Shown: one piece after another, positions 1-7,765 of the stretch
Layout of the letters: each line of letters begins with the position of its first letter
Numbering within the stretch: the first letter of the stretch is position 1
Source of the DNA: Streptomyces cinerochromogenes
GTDB lineage: Bacteria; Actinomycetota; Actinomycetes; Streptomycetales; Streptomycetaceae
NCBI RefSeq assembly: GCF_014648635.1
Contig: NZ_BMRM01000002.1
Span: forward strand, 248,001 to 312,000
Reading direction: 5' to 3'
Length of the DNA stretch: 64,000 nt
Position numbers and translations under genes: made by a program
The notes under the pieces: generated by a model
Databases searched by the model: none
What the model was told of the DNA's origin: nothing
What the model saw: the letters and a program-made list of their open reading frames with translations, nothing else

Positions 1-1072
1 GACCGAGGTTTTCACGCTCCGCCTCACTGAGACGGCGGACGAGGTCGTCAAGTACCTCCAGGACAAGGGGCGCCGCATGGACTTGAGGCAATAGTTCGGT
101 CAGCTCAGTGAGCTTTGCACTGGCCTCCCCTATAGCGGCATCAATCACATCGCGTTCCGGATCCACCTCCGCACTCGCAGCGAGCATATCGAGGGCGATT
201 CTGGCATTCCTTGCCGCGCGATCATGGCGATCGAGATACTTCTGAGCGTTGGCAAATTCCCGCTCCGCTTCAGCATCTTGATGCTGCCTGGCACTGGCTT
301 CTGCGATTCTGTTGTTCAGCTCCTCTTTTTTTCGCTCGATTGCTTCAAGCTGATTCTTGAGCTCCTCCAGCTTCGCATCCATTTCGGGACCCTGACCGCG
401 TACTTCTACCAGCTGATCGGATACCTGCTTGGCCCTCTGCAGCAAACCCATGCGTTCGGTAGCCGTTTCCCGCCTCTCGGTGAGGCTGGTAGCACGGATT
501 CGCGCTTCTTTCGCCGCGAGAACTTCGGAAGCGATCTTTTCAGGAGAAACATGAGTTATCAAAGCGTGGACGCTCGCGAGATGTTCATCCATGGAGTCGA
601 CCCGGAACTGTCGTTGAGAGTCCCACCCTTGGATGTCCTTTTGCGCTTCAAGAACTCTGCCAGCGAGGACGTTCTGAGGCGTCTCAGCGGCCACGATATG
701 ATGCACGCGGAGAATCTCAGAAACGTCGCGCAAATTGGCTTTGCGGCCATTAATTAGCAACGCCCCTATGGTGTCATCTAGAGGCTCGCCGGGATCATCG
801 GGCCAAAGACTTGGCTCAAGATCCCACTCCAAGGTTTCTCCGTCTCGGAGGCCGGAGATTTTAACTCGGGCGGCAAGCAATTGGCTTTTAAATGAGGCCC
901 AAGCCGCCGCATCACCGCGGAAGGGATTCGCGCCTGTGCAGAGCGACAGGAGCTTTATCGCGTTTGTCTTACCGATACCGTTATGCCCCTGGATCTTACA
1001 CAGCGGCATGTCGGGAATCTCATCAATGATACGCAGGCCCCGCCGGCGCTCTGACTCAATCTTGATGTGCAT
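1..1072 (-). CDS. SMC/RecF-like ATPase with coiled coil (N-terminal part; runs off window)
   Basis: The frame is open from an ATG at 1072 down to the window edge, giving about 357 N-terminal residues. A Walker A motif (GHNGIGKT, residues 29-36) follows a short beta-rich start, as in SMC/RecN/RecF-type ABC ATPases. Roughly residues 170-340 are Glu/Lys/Gln-rich with heptad character, indicating a long coiled coil. The signature and Walker B motifs would lie outside the window. The ATG overlaps the end of the small upstream gene by 17 nt, so the two are translationally coupled. Codon choice is AT-richer than in the core genes, suggesting horizontal acquisition. ATPases of this build occur in defence systems such as Lamassu and ABC-three-component systems; assignment to one of them is inference. 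Confidence 0.85.
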   Translation of the reverse strand, partial: MHIKIESERRRGLRIIDEIPDMPLCKIQGHNGIGKTNAIKLLSLCTGANPFRGDAAAWASFKSQLLAARVKISGLRDGETLEWDLEPSLWPDDPGEPLDDTIGALLINGRKANLRDVSEILRVHHIVAAETPQNVLAGRVLEAQKDIQGWDSQRQFRVDSMDEHLASVHALITHVSPEKIASEVLAAKEARIRATSLTERRETATERMGLLQRAKQVSDQLVEVRGQGPEMDAKLEELKNQLEAIERKKEELNNRIAEASARQHQDAEAEREFANAQKYLDRHDRAARNARIALDMLAASAEVDPERDVIDAAIGEASAKLTELTELLPQVHAAPLVLEVLDDLVRRLSEAERENLG

Positions 1073-1247
1073 CGGTCATCAGCCTTTCGAGAGCCAGCCC
1101 CACATCGAAAGGCTCAGCCGCTAGGTAAGACAACACAGTCAGGTCATCGGAAGTGAGGACCTCTTGAGATGAGTCAGGGGTATGGGAACTCGAAGCCGCC
1201 ATAACCTCACCCAAAGTACTCAACATGCGCTGGCCTGGATTTGCCAC
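1056..1247 (-). CDS. Small protein coupled to SMC-like ATPase
   Basis: A 63-codon gene whose end overlaps the start of the SMC-like ATPase gene. The GTG at 1247 has a G-rich ribosome-binding-like stretch just upstream; an ATG at 1226 is an alternative start. The product is acidic, Ser/Leu-rich, and has no transmembrane segment or recognisable motif. It sits where the small middle component lies in SMC-like two- and three-component defence operons, and its C-terminal half (about residues 32-55) could form helices. No homology is recognised directly, so the partner role rests on the overlap and gene order. Confidence 0.6.
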   Translation of the reverse strand: MANPGQRMLSTLGEVMAASSSHTPDSSQEVLTSDDLTVLSYLAAEPFDVGLALERLMTDAHQD

Positions 1248-1487
1248 GGCACCGCCCCCACCGGTTCAACCTTGCATACGCGTTGGCGGTTCAGTCTACT
1301 GGGACCCCGCCCAGTTCCACCGCCCTAGTGTCATGGTGGATCACCTACCCACCCTCGGTCGAGCGCAAGGCACATACAGGCCATTGGCCGGAATCAGTTC
1401 TTCCGTTCGCTACAGCTTGGGTACATCGCCCGCTGACTTGGCAGGACCGCGCCGCGGAGCCGAGCTCGACCGTGCACACTGCCAGGC

Positions 1488-2021
1488 ATGCCCCACTGGC
1501 TGATCACCGTGCTCATCGCCATCGCCACAGCGCTTGCCACAACCGTGGTTTCAAGTCTCACGATCGCTCCAAGGCTGGAGGCGCGTAACAGGAAAATCCA
1601 GGCAGGTCACCAAGATCGCGAGCAGTTCGGTCGAGCTGTCCTTGCGGTACTCACCTGCGGCGCCCGTCTGGCTGCCATGCGCATCCCTGACGATGCGTCA
1701 CCGACTGTCCGGCAGGCTCTAACCCAGGAGCTGGATCGCTGGCGTCAAAGGGTCGACGATGCGACCCGAGATCTGTCTGACAGCACCGCGCCCCTGTCCT
1801 TCGTGCTGCCGCTACGTGAGGTGGCGCTCCGGTTCGCGTTGACTACTCGATTGGTATGGATCTCCGAGCGGGCCGAGGACTCCAAGGTTGAGGCTCTAAT
1901 TGAGTTGGCCGGCCTAGCACAGGGCTTGTATTTCGCGGCTTGGTGGAGGCGACCGAGGCGGCTGCGGTGTCTGCGGCGACTGATCGCCGTGATGGATGAC
2001 CAGGAATCTCATCGTCGTTGA
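1488..2021 (+). CDS. Hypothetical protein with N-terminal membrane anchor
   Basis: This 177-residue protein begins with a hydrophobic segment (about residues 4-28) followed by a charged, mostly helical cytosolic part rich in Arg, Asp and Glu. Trp and Arg cluster near the C-terminus (about residues 150-160). No catalytic motif is visible. It is transcribed divergently from the ATPase pair across about 240 bp. The family is not recognised; single-pass proteins of this size are common next to mobile DNA in Streptomyces. A weak AGG element precedes the ATG. Confidence 0.6.
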   Translation: MPHWLITVLIAIATALATTVVSSLTIAPRLEARNRKIQAGHQDREQFGRAVLAVLTCGARLAAMRIPDDASPTVRQALTQELDRWRQRVDDATRDLSDSTAPLSFVLPLREVALRFALTTRLVWISERAEDSKVEALIELAGLAQGLYFAAWWRRPRRLRCLRRLIAVMDDQESHRR

Positions 2022-2201
2022 GGCCACCCAAACCTGTGTGGACGATCTGCGGACGGGCAAGGCTTCACTCGGCTTCTCGGGGTCTCTGACCTGCTCTTTG
2101 TCTGTGAGGGGACGCCCCCGCGGGAGCCGTGCTCTGGTGCCCATCGGGGACAAGCGCGGTCACGTCGCACAGCAGCGCCACGCACCAATGGGCACCCGTG
2201 G

Positions 2202-2633
2202 TCATACCTGCCGCTGGTCAGCCAAGCCATCGTCGAGTATGTCGAGGCCGTTCTTGAAAGCGCCCTTAAATGAGCTTTCCAGAACGCCTGCCATCATAGA
2301 GAGTATGCCGCCGACGACGGCCGGCTGCTGACTGCGTGGGGTGTCAAAGGATGTCAGCCGGATGGTCACGCCGATGGCCGACTTCCTCTGATACAGCAAG
2401 ACTTCGGCTGTCTCCACGGAGGGCAGTGGGCAGGCCTTCCGGTCATGGCCGTCATGTGCTCCGGGGCACAGGTAGCCGATGTCTTGCGACTTCAGCCACT
2501 CCTCCAGTTCGCGGCATCGTGACTCGCTCAGACGCTCCCACGTCGAGTCGAACTCGTTCTTGATCCATTTCATGTCAAAGGCCCTGATGCCGTTGTGCTC
2601 GGTGAGCGCGTCGTTGATCGCGTGGCGGGGCAT
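2202..2633 (-). CDS. Hypothetical protein, 143 aa
   Basis: The ATG at 2633 is preferred over the longer open frame to 2741, because the upstream extension reads as Pro/Ala-rich non-protein sequence. The product starts with an amphipathic, acidic helical part (about residues 8-45). It has two cysteines flanking a Gly/His/Asp-rich loop (about residues 50-64) and ends in a moderately hydrophobic Gly/Met-rich segment (about residues 105-125). No family is recognised. It lies immediately left of the tRNA-derived repeat, so it is probably island cargo. Confidence 0.55.
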   Translation of the reverse strand: MPRHAINDALTEHNGIRAFDMKWIKNEFDSTWERLSESRCRELEEWLKSQDIGYLCPGAHDGHDRKACPLPSVETAEVLLYQRKSAIGVTIRLTSFDTPRSQQPAVVGGILSMMAGVLESSFKGAFKNGLDILDDGLADQRQV

Positions 2634-2854
2634 GGCGGCTCCAAGTAGCGGGTACGGAAAGAGACCAGGATGCCCGACAGCGGCCACACGCGGAGGGGTG
2701 ATTGCCTGCGGCGCGCCCACCGTCGGAGGCTCGTGCCACAACCGTGCCAGAAGCAGGGGTCAGCAACGGTCAACACCGGTGTCCCGCAGTCGGGTAGCCG
2801 CTCACTTCCTCGGCCAACGAAGCCGCAGGTCAGCCAACAGATCACCCACCCTCT

Positions 2855-2899
2855 CTCCTAAAGCGGGTGTCGCAGGTTCGAATCCTGCCGGGGGCACCA
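2855..2899 (+). repeat. 3' half of tRNA-Arg(CCU), attachment-site-like, copy 1
   Basis: The segment reads as the anticodon loop CTCCTAA, anticodon-stem 3' strand, variable loop, complete T-arm (GCAGG-TTCGAAT-CCTGC), acceptor 3' strand CGGGGGC and an encoded CCA. No D-arm, acceptor 5' strand or anticodon-stem 5' strand precedes it, so it is not a functional tRNA gene. Positions 2855-2897 match 8071-8113 at 42 of 43 bases. Integrases commonly use such tRNA 3' ends as att sites. It is therefore interpreted as one boundary of an integrated element. Confidence 0.8.
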
Positions 2900-2901
2900 A
2901 T

Positions 2902-2947
2902 TCAGAGGGGCCCCACCTACAAACGTTCGTAGGTGGGGCCCCTCTGA
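2902..2947. terminator. Perfect long hairpin, bidirectional terminator-like (core of repeat A1)
   Basis: An 18-bp perfect inverted repeat (2902-2919 with 2930-2947) around a 10-nt centre follows the tRNA fragment and precedes the end of the minus-strand YdcF gene. It can therefore act as terminator in both directions. The same hairpin recurs at 12017-12056 with a compensated base pair. Confidence 0.7.
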
Positions 2948-2987
2948 CAGCTATGTCTGACATCAAGGCGGGCGGTCGCCGGAGATC
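2905..2987. repeat. Dispersed repeat A, copy 1
   Basis: These 83 bp align without gaps to 12017-12099 with seven differences. The left half is the hairpin; the right half is an unstructured tail beginning AGCTATGTCTG. In both copies the tail ends just beyond the stop codon of a minus-strand gene (YdcF here, the GYD protein in copy 2). One pair of differences, G2910/C2939 against A12022/T12051, preserves a stem base pair. Confidence 0.75.
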
Positions 2988-3033
2988 GCTGACGACCGGG
3001 CGGCGAGCGTCATCGTGCGCAGGCGCTCGGGAG

Positions 3034-3723
3034 TCAGGTGTTGATGAGGCGGCTGTCGAAGCCGGCCCGCAGCAGGCGCTCGTAGGCCTCGTGGACGTCC
3101 CCCGGTACGTCCTGCTCGACGGCGAAGCCGAGCTTCGGGTACTCGATCACCCGCTGAAGGTCGCCGACAAGCATGTCGACCACGAGCTTCTCGTCGCCGA
3201 TGGACTTGAGGTAGTCCTCCAGCTCCAGCGGCTCGGAGGCGCACACGACGTCGACCCCGGGCCACAGCTTGCGACAGGTCGCGTACGAACGGCGCTCCAT
3301 GTACGGCTTGGAGATCAACAGCAGCGACTCGACCGCGATGTCTGCTTCCGCCAGCAGCTCACGGGAGAAGGCGATGTTCTGCCCGGTGTTCGCCGCCTCC
3401 GTCTCGACCATGATCGCCTCGTCCGGCACTCCCAGACCCAGGGCGTGCTCGCGGTAGTGGACGGCCTCGCCGCGTGGAAAGCGGGCGCGAGTGGTGGGGC
3501 TGTTGGCGCCGCTGAACACCAGCACCGGAAACAGACCGGCGTGATACAGCTCGGCAGCCGTGGTGGCCACGCCGAGGTCATGGCTGCCGAGCCCGATCGC
3601 CACCGAGCAGGGCCGTGGAGCATGGCCCATCTGGTGGTAGTTCCAGATCAGCGTCGCGTCACGGAACTGCTCATCGCTGATTTGACGCTGCTCGTGCTCC
3701 GGCACCGGCGCTCCTTGCCTCAT
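3034..3723 (-). CDS. YdcF-like protein (DUF218 superfamily)
   Basis: The 229-residue product matches the YdcF/SanA/ElyC fold family. It has an early hydrophobic strand ending in a Gly-Ser-His-Asp motif (about residues 44-48), then VLVFSG (about 67-72) followed by Asn/Ser/Thr, and an Ala-Asn-Thr-Gly-Gln-Asn motif (about residues 110-115) typical of the DUF218 core. There is no signal peptide, so it is probably cytosolic. Members bind nucleotide-like ligands in some cases; the reaction is unknown. Its ATG overlaps the TGA of the XRE-TPR gene (ATGA), so the two form a coupled operon. Repeat A1 lies just downstream. Confidence 0.8.
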   Translation of the reverse strand: MRQGAPVPEHEQRQISDEQFRDATLIWNYHQMGHAPRPCSVAIGLGSHDLGVATTAAELYHAGLFPVLVFSGANSPTTRARFPRGEAVHYREHALGLGVPDEAIMVETEAANTGQNIAFSRELLAEADIAVESLLLISKPYMERRSYATCRKLWPGVDVVCASEPLELEDYLKSIGDEKLVVDMLVGDLQRVIEYPKLGFAVEQDVPGDVHEAYERLLRAGFDSRLINT

Positions 3724-4763
3724 CCCTGCTGGCCCTTACGGATGTTCTCGATACTGCGCAACTGGTGGCTCAGCCCGTACTGCCTGGCCACCTGTGCCGC
3801 CTGATCGAGAACGGACAGCCCATCATCCCGGGTCGCCGCATCTGACAGAAGGATGTGCCCGTAGGCGGTGTCCAGCCGCACCCGCTGCATAGGGGAGTCG
3901 ACCGCACCGGTCGTACGCGCGATGTCGATGTAGTGCAGGGCCTGCGCCAGTTCACCGGCACCCCGGTGGGCCAGGGCCAGTTTCTGGTGGGCGACCGACC
4001 AGTCCTCCGGCTCACCGAGATCCTCGAAGGCGCGGGTGGCGGTCGTCATGACCTGGGCGGCGTACTCGTTGTCGCCCTGCTTGCTCAACGCCGTGCCCAC
4101 CCAGAGCCGTGCCCTGGCCCGGTCGCGCGGACTCAGGCGCTCGTCGGTGGCCAGGGCTTCATACCGGCGCGCGGAGGCGTCCAGCTGGCCCGACATCTCC
4201 TGGAGGACGGCGAGCGAGAGTTCGATCTGGGCCACCCGGCGCGGAACGTCGAGTTCGGTGAACATGTCGCGGGCGGTCATGTAGGAATGCCGGGCCGAGA
4301 GCGGGCCGAGGACAGCACCTTGGTCCCGCTGAAGGTCACCGACAAGCACAAGGGAACGGCCGTAGAGGTAGCGGCCCTTGTCGTCCAGTTGCCGCGGGTC
4401 GAGGCGTCCCACCCAGCGGTTCAGCAGGGTGTTGGCGAAGGGAAAGTTCTGGCGGCTGATGCTGACCACCGCTCGCTCGATGTCCTCGGTCCAGGTTTCG
4501 TGGTCCGTCGGCTGCGTGCACTTCCGCTCGGGAAAGAGCAATGCTTCGAAGCGGGTCCGAGCGGAGGAATCCGCACGAGCCAGCGCGGTGTCGAGGATGG
4601 CCTGCGTGTCCGGTCGAGGCTGGGTTTCCGTCCCCAGGCTCTCCCACTTGGCAACCGTACGCAGCGCGACACCGAGATGCTCGGCGAACGCGCGCATGCT
4701 CATGCGTAAGGCGGCGCGCAGAGCACTCGCTTCCCGGCCGGTCCATTGCTGCACGCTGACCAC
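3720..4763 (-). CDS. XRE-type HTH regulator with TPR-like C-terminal domain
   Basis: The GTG start at 4763 is chosen because GGAGGGAGG lies about 7 nt upstream; the open frame extends further but reads as non-coding. The product is 347 residues. Residues 5-45 form a helix-turn-helix (RMSMRAFAEHLGV with VAKWE). From about residue 100 to the end are TPR-like helical pairs. This build is typical of Streptomyces regulators that sense a peptide or partner protein through the TPR part. It is co-transcribed with the YdcF gene and divergent from the operon at 4882, and probably regulates the shared promoter region. Confidence 0.8.
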   Translation of the reverse strand: MVSVQQWTGREASALRAALRMSMRAFAEHLGVALRTVAKWESLGTETQPRPDTQAILDTALARADSSARTRFEALLFPERKCTQPTDHETWTEDIERAVVSISRQNFPFANTLLNRWVGRLDPRQLDDKGRYLYGRSLVLVGDLQRDQGAVLGPLSARHSYMTARDMFTELDVPRRVAQIELSLAVLQEMSGQLDASARRYEALATDERLSPRDRARARLWVGTALSKQGDNEYAAQVMTTATRAFEDLGEPEDWSVAHQKLALAHRGAGELAQALHYIDIARTTGAVDSPMQRVRLDTAYGHILLSDAATRDDGLSVLDQAAQVARQYGLSHQLRSIENIRKGQQG

Positions 4764-4817
4764 GGACGACCTCCCTCCGTCACGTATAGAACCACTTTCA
4801 GTGACGGCCGGGACGGA

Positions 4818-4837
4818 AAGTGCAACGGAAGTACAAC
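4818..4837. promoter_or_regulatory. Direct repeat in divergent promoter, possible operator
   Basis: AAGTGCAAC and AAGTACAAC lie 11 bp apart (one helical turn) in the 118-bp gap between the divergent XRE gene and the recombinase-like operon. This is a plausible binding site for the XRE regulator. No convincing -35/-10 pair was identified. Confidence 0.35.
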
Positions 4838-4881
4838 AGAGGGACATTTCCAGGCGCTCCGCGGCGGCTGAGGCTGTGGGC

Positions 4882-5301
4882 ATGGACGACGAACTCATCA
4901 CGGAACGGCGCCCCGTTGCCTTCCCACGGGTCTTCGGATACCTGCGCCGGCTCACCGGCGGCCCGGCCCGCCATTCCGCGCTCGTCGACTCCCTCACCGA
5001 GTTCTGCCGGCAGCACGAGCTCATGCTGTGCGAGGTGTTCACGGATCGCGAGACGACAGTGGCCGTCCGGTCCCCTGCGTTCGTCGGCCTCCTGGACGCC
5101 CTGCAGTTGCCCGGGACCTACGGCGCCGTGGTGCCTGCCCTCAGCCATCTGTGCCCGAAGCGCCTCGCCGACGAACGGATGCGGCAGATGGAGGCGACAG
5201 GCACCCGTCTGATGACAATCCGCCCCACCAGGCAGCCGGCAGCACCCTCGACGCGCACCCTCAGCCCGAACCCCCACCCTCGGACCCGACGGAATACCTG
5301 A
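4882..5301 (+). CDS. Serine-recombinase-like N-terminal domain protein, catalytic serine absent
   Basis: The 139-residue protein follows the layout of the resolvase/invertase catalytic fold: a first strand ending GYLRRL, a helix, the strand LCEVFTD, the loop RSPAFVGLLDAL, the strand AVVPALSHL and a final strand RLMTI. In true serine recombinases the first strand is followed by the nucleophile (R-x-S). Here RRLTGG replaces it and no DNA-binding domain follows. It is therefore probably a catalytically dead derivative used for binding or dimerisation. Its stop overlaps the next start (TGATG). The family link comes from pattern reading only. Confidence 0.55.
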   Translation: MDDELITERRPVAFPRVFGYLRRLTGGPARHSALVDSLTEFCRQHELMLCEVFTDRETTVAVRSPAFVGLLDALQLPGTYGAVVPALSHLCPKRLADERMRQMEATGTRLMTIRPTRQPAAPSTRTLSPNPHPRTRRNT

Positions 5302-5717
5302 TGTCACTCCGTGAAGCGCTGCGAAACGCACCCGTGATCACCGACGTACCCGGACTGCGCCTGCTCCGAGTGGGCGACGACTGGGACCTCGTACGAACCC
5401 CCGCGGCAATCGGCATCCTGGCCCTCGCTCACCTGCGGGCCACCGAGGCGGCGATCGGTCCGGTGCTGTACGACGGCCCCAACGAACGCCTCTACTACGT
5501 CATCGGGACCGGCTCTGCCGGAATCTGGTCCGGACTCCCCGTACGGCATCTCTCCAACCACTCGTGGCTCGTCGCGCCCGGCCCCGAGCAGCTCGACAAC
5601 TGGTTCGGCGGCTGGTACGAGCTGCCCGACGACGACACACTCACCGACGCCGACACCCTGCGCGCCGCACTCCAGCACCCGTATGCCACTGCCTCTGCGA
5701 AAGCGACGAGCCGATGA
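5301..5717 (+). CDS. Hypothetical protein, possibly prim-pol-like N-terminal fold
   Basis: This 138-residue protein overlaps its upstream neighbour by one base. It has alternating hydrophobic strands (LRLLRVGDDWDLV; RLYYVIGTGS; NHSWLVAPGP) and ends Leu-Arg-Ala-Ala-Leu. Streptomyces proteins with this strand pattern are sometimes labelled bifunctional primase/polymerase N-terminal-like, but the acidic metal-binding pair expected of an active enzyme is not obvious. Treat the function as unknown. It is the middle gene of a coupled three-gene operon (4882-6100). Confidence 0.6.
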   Translation: MSLREALRNAPVITDVPGLRLLRVGDDWDLVRTPAAIGILALAHLRATEAAIGPVLYDGPNERLYYVIGTGSAGIWSGLPVRHLSNHSWLVAPGPEQLDNWFGGWYELPDDDTLTDADTLRAALQHPYATASAKATSR

Positions 5718-6100
5718 GTGGCTGGAAGCAACCCGAGCGGGGCTACTGGTGCGAATGCTGGACCGAGGACCTGACGAAGCGGTGGCGATCGGCGCTGCTG
5801 GCATCGTTCGACGCGTACTCGGCACACCAGGCGGACCGCTGGGTAGCTGTCGCACTCCGCACGATCTCACCGGCCCTGGACGCGGACGCCTCCGACGAGG
5901 CGTGGGAGTGGCTGTACGAGGGCCGCATCGAGACCCGACGAGCCTTGTTGCGCGCAGAGCCGTGCACGGTGTCAGTGACCCATGCCAAGACCCGCATCAC
6001 CTGGACGATCCGACCGGTGCTCTTCCTGCCACTCGCGCACCGCCAGGCGACCGAACTTCCGGCGTGTGCGTACGACTTCAAGCCCCGCCAGACAGACTGA
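5714..6100 (+). CDS. Hypothetical Trp-rich protein, 128 aa
   Basis: Its ATG overlaps the preceding TGA (ATGA), which fixes the start. The protein carries two early cysteines (about residues 13 and 15), many tryptophans, and an acidic Ala/Asp/Glu helix around residues 55-70. There is no signal peptide or membrane helix. It is the last gene of the operon; a GC-rich hairpin follows at 6152. The conserved order with an XRE-TPR regulator suggests a regulatory module rather than an enzyme set, which is an inference. Confidence 0.6.
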   Translation: MSGWKQPERGYWCECWTEDLTKRWRSALLASFDAYSAHQADRWVAVALRTISPALDADASDEAWEWLYEGRIETRRALLRAEPCTVSVTHAKTRITWTIRPVLFLPLAHRQATELPACAYDFKPRQTD

Positions 6101-6151
6101 GTTACAACTTTCTCTACTGGTTCAAGGCGGCTCGCTCCGCTCCCCGCGCGC

Positions 6152-6172
6152 GGCCCGGCCCCCGGCCGGGCC
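6152..6172 (+). terminator. GC-rich hairpin after the three-gene operon
   Basis: GGCCCGGCC and GGCCGGGCC form a 9-bp perfect stem with a 3-nt loop, 52 nt after the stop at 6100. There is no T-run, as is usual in Streptomyces. Confidence 0.5.
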
Positions 6173-6300
6173 TGCGCTCCTGCCTCCGTCCCGCTCCAGC
6201 CCGTCCGACGCCCGTGCCGCGCCCACAGCCGCCTGACCTCAGAGAAGGGGTACGTCGTGGCTGGGGCGGTCGGCTCCACGGCTTTACGGAGCCACTTTGG

Positions 6301-6436
6301 CGCGAGCCTCGAAGATCATGGCCCCAACGTCGTGCTTTACCGGGCAGGTCCACAGACTGCCCGACGCGCCGGAAGCTTACGGGGCCATGATCACTCGCGC
6401 CAAAGCAGCGCCACCCCAAAGCCGCTCCACCGACCT
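6301..6436. repeat. Structured repeat B, copy 1
   Basis: This 136-bp element matches 10560-10696, most strongly over the first 26 and last 17 bases. The outer arms are inverted: CGCGAG with CTCGCG, and GATCATGGCCCC with GGGGCCATGATC. Inside them a second stem, CGGGCA with TGCCCG, closes a 9-nt loop. The whole folds as a long stem with a 7-nt bulge and an inner hairpin. No reading frame is convincing. It lies between the 6152 terminator and the AT-rich gene at 6520. Nothing else is seen in 6173-6300 or 6437-6519 except a purine-rich ribosome binding site. Confidence 0.7.
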
Positions 6437-6519
6437 TCCGGAACAACCCTCGCCACCCGGACGGCCCGCTCTATGATCTCCCCAGCGCCGCAGGCATCTG
6501 CCACCGAGGAGGAAGTTCG

Positions 6520-7683
6520 ATGACGAACCCTGACGCTCCCCAGGGATCCCCGGATAATGAGCCTACCTTTCTTTGCCGGATCGGGACGATCTTTCTCCTC
6601 ACTTCGAAGAAGCAGAAATTCGGAGAGTACATGGAGGAGCTATGCAAGGCGCTACAGGGAGACCCAAGAGTACAGTGGGTTAAACGACCGAAGCTCAACC
6701 CTGACTTCTGTTCACACATGGTGGTCTATCCGAATGCAGACGACTCGGATTCGGACGAAGTCATGCATGGATCCGACGCCATGCGTGCCGTTCATTTTGA
6801 CAGACCTCTACTCTTTAAGATCGTCGTTCCGATCAAGAACCAACCACAACATCACCACGCCGATGACATCCCAACTGACACATATTGGGTTTCTTGGGAT
6901 GGTGTCGTCGTTATGGTTCTTTGGCGCCACGAACGCAAGGGAATTCCCAGTTCCGGAGGCCAGATCATCCTGCAGTTGCTAGAAGAGATCTGCGCGTCTG
7001 CAAATCTCGGCGTATTCAATCAGGCATGTTCGCCAGCATGCACGAACGTCTTCATGCACTCCGACCTGATCATTAAACAGCTAGACGACCTCGAAGACTG
7101 TCGGATACTCGGTTCCGATCGAACGACGGTATACGTAGCTGCTCCGACCAGCGAGGAGCCCGAAGACGCTCTCATCGAGCTCTATTATAGTTTTGGGCGC
7201 ACCTCCCTCTATTTCGCCCGCCAGAAAAACATGGGACGTCGAATCATCGACCTCGAGGCCGAAGCGTGGCAAAGGGCAGCACACCTCCTTTCTCATTACT
7301 CGGCACACGCCGAGGCTTCAGCCAAACCATTCCGAAAGCGCATCGTAATGAGATGGCGCAACCGAGGGTGGCGCTCAAAGGTCCGCTCACTTTCCGCTCA
7401 AACATGGGTTTGCATGACCGGCATTGAGGTAATGCTCCGAAAATGGAAGGAAGTAAAAACCGATTTCTCCGATGGAGCCAAAGAAAACTCATGTATGCCC
7501 ATTTTCGAGACGGACTACTTCGACGAAGTGGCAATCATCGAGTCGATTGACCTTTCTCGCTTGGAGAGCATGAGTACCCAGGTAGAATCCCGATTGGATA
7601 ATCGCCTGATTTCCATTGCTACGGCCGGAGGGGCGGTGTCGGGAGCTGTCGCGGGCGCGCTGGTGACGTTGCTGGGAGGCTAA
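6520..7683 (+). CDS. AT-rich, probably acquired protein with C-terminal membrane segment
   Basis: The gene is 387 codons long, starts ATG after GAGGAGGAAG, and is the most AT-rich gene of the window. It uses many codons rare in Streptomyces (AGA, ATA, CTA, AAA), a sign of recent transfer. The N-terminal half (residues 15-215) looks like an alpha/beta globular domain with Cys, His and Trp scattered in it. Residues 255-300 are basic. The last 22 residues are a Gly/Ala/Val hydrophobic segment with GxxxG spacing, suggesting a tail anchor or pore-type helix. No family is recognised. It stands alone with its own leader inside the tRNA-bounded segment. A defence or effector role is only a hypothesis. 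Confidence 0.75.
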   Translation: MTNPDAPQGSPDNEPTFLCRIGTIFLLTSKKQKFGEYMEELCKALQGDPRVQWVKRPKLNPDFCSHMVVYPNADDSDSDEVMHGSDAMRAVHFDRPLLFKIVVPIKNQPQHHHADDIPTDTYWVSWDGVVVMVLWRHERKGIPSSGGQIILQLLEEICASANLGVFNQACSPACTNVFMHSDLIIKQLDDLEDCRILGSDRTTVYVAAPTSEEPEDALIELYYSFGRTSLYFARQKNMGRRIIDLEAEAWQRAAHLLSHYSAHAEASAKPFRKRIVMRWRNRGWRSKVRSLSAQTWVCMTGIEVMLRKWKEVKTDFSDGAKENSCMPIFETDYFDEVAIIESIDLSRLESMSTQVESRLDNRLISIATAGGAVSGAVAGALVTLLGG

Positions 7684-7765
7684 CTGGCCTCCCCATTCGC
7701 CGCCGGAGTCGAGCCCTCGCCAAAGTCGCTCCGGACGAAGCGGTCGTTCCGTTAGGGTGCGCCGT

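Noticed and set aside
224..757. Plus-strand open frame at the window start
   Set aside because: It is antisense to the SMC-like ATPase, which is open over the whole region with a Walker A motif.
2855..2899. Complete tRNA gene
   Set aside because: No acceptor 5' strand or D-arm precedes either copy; only the 3' half is present.
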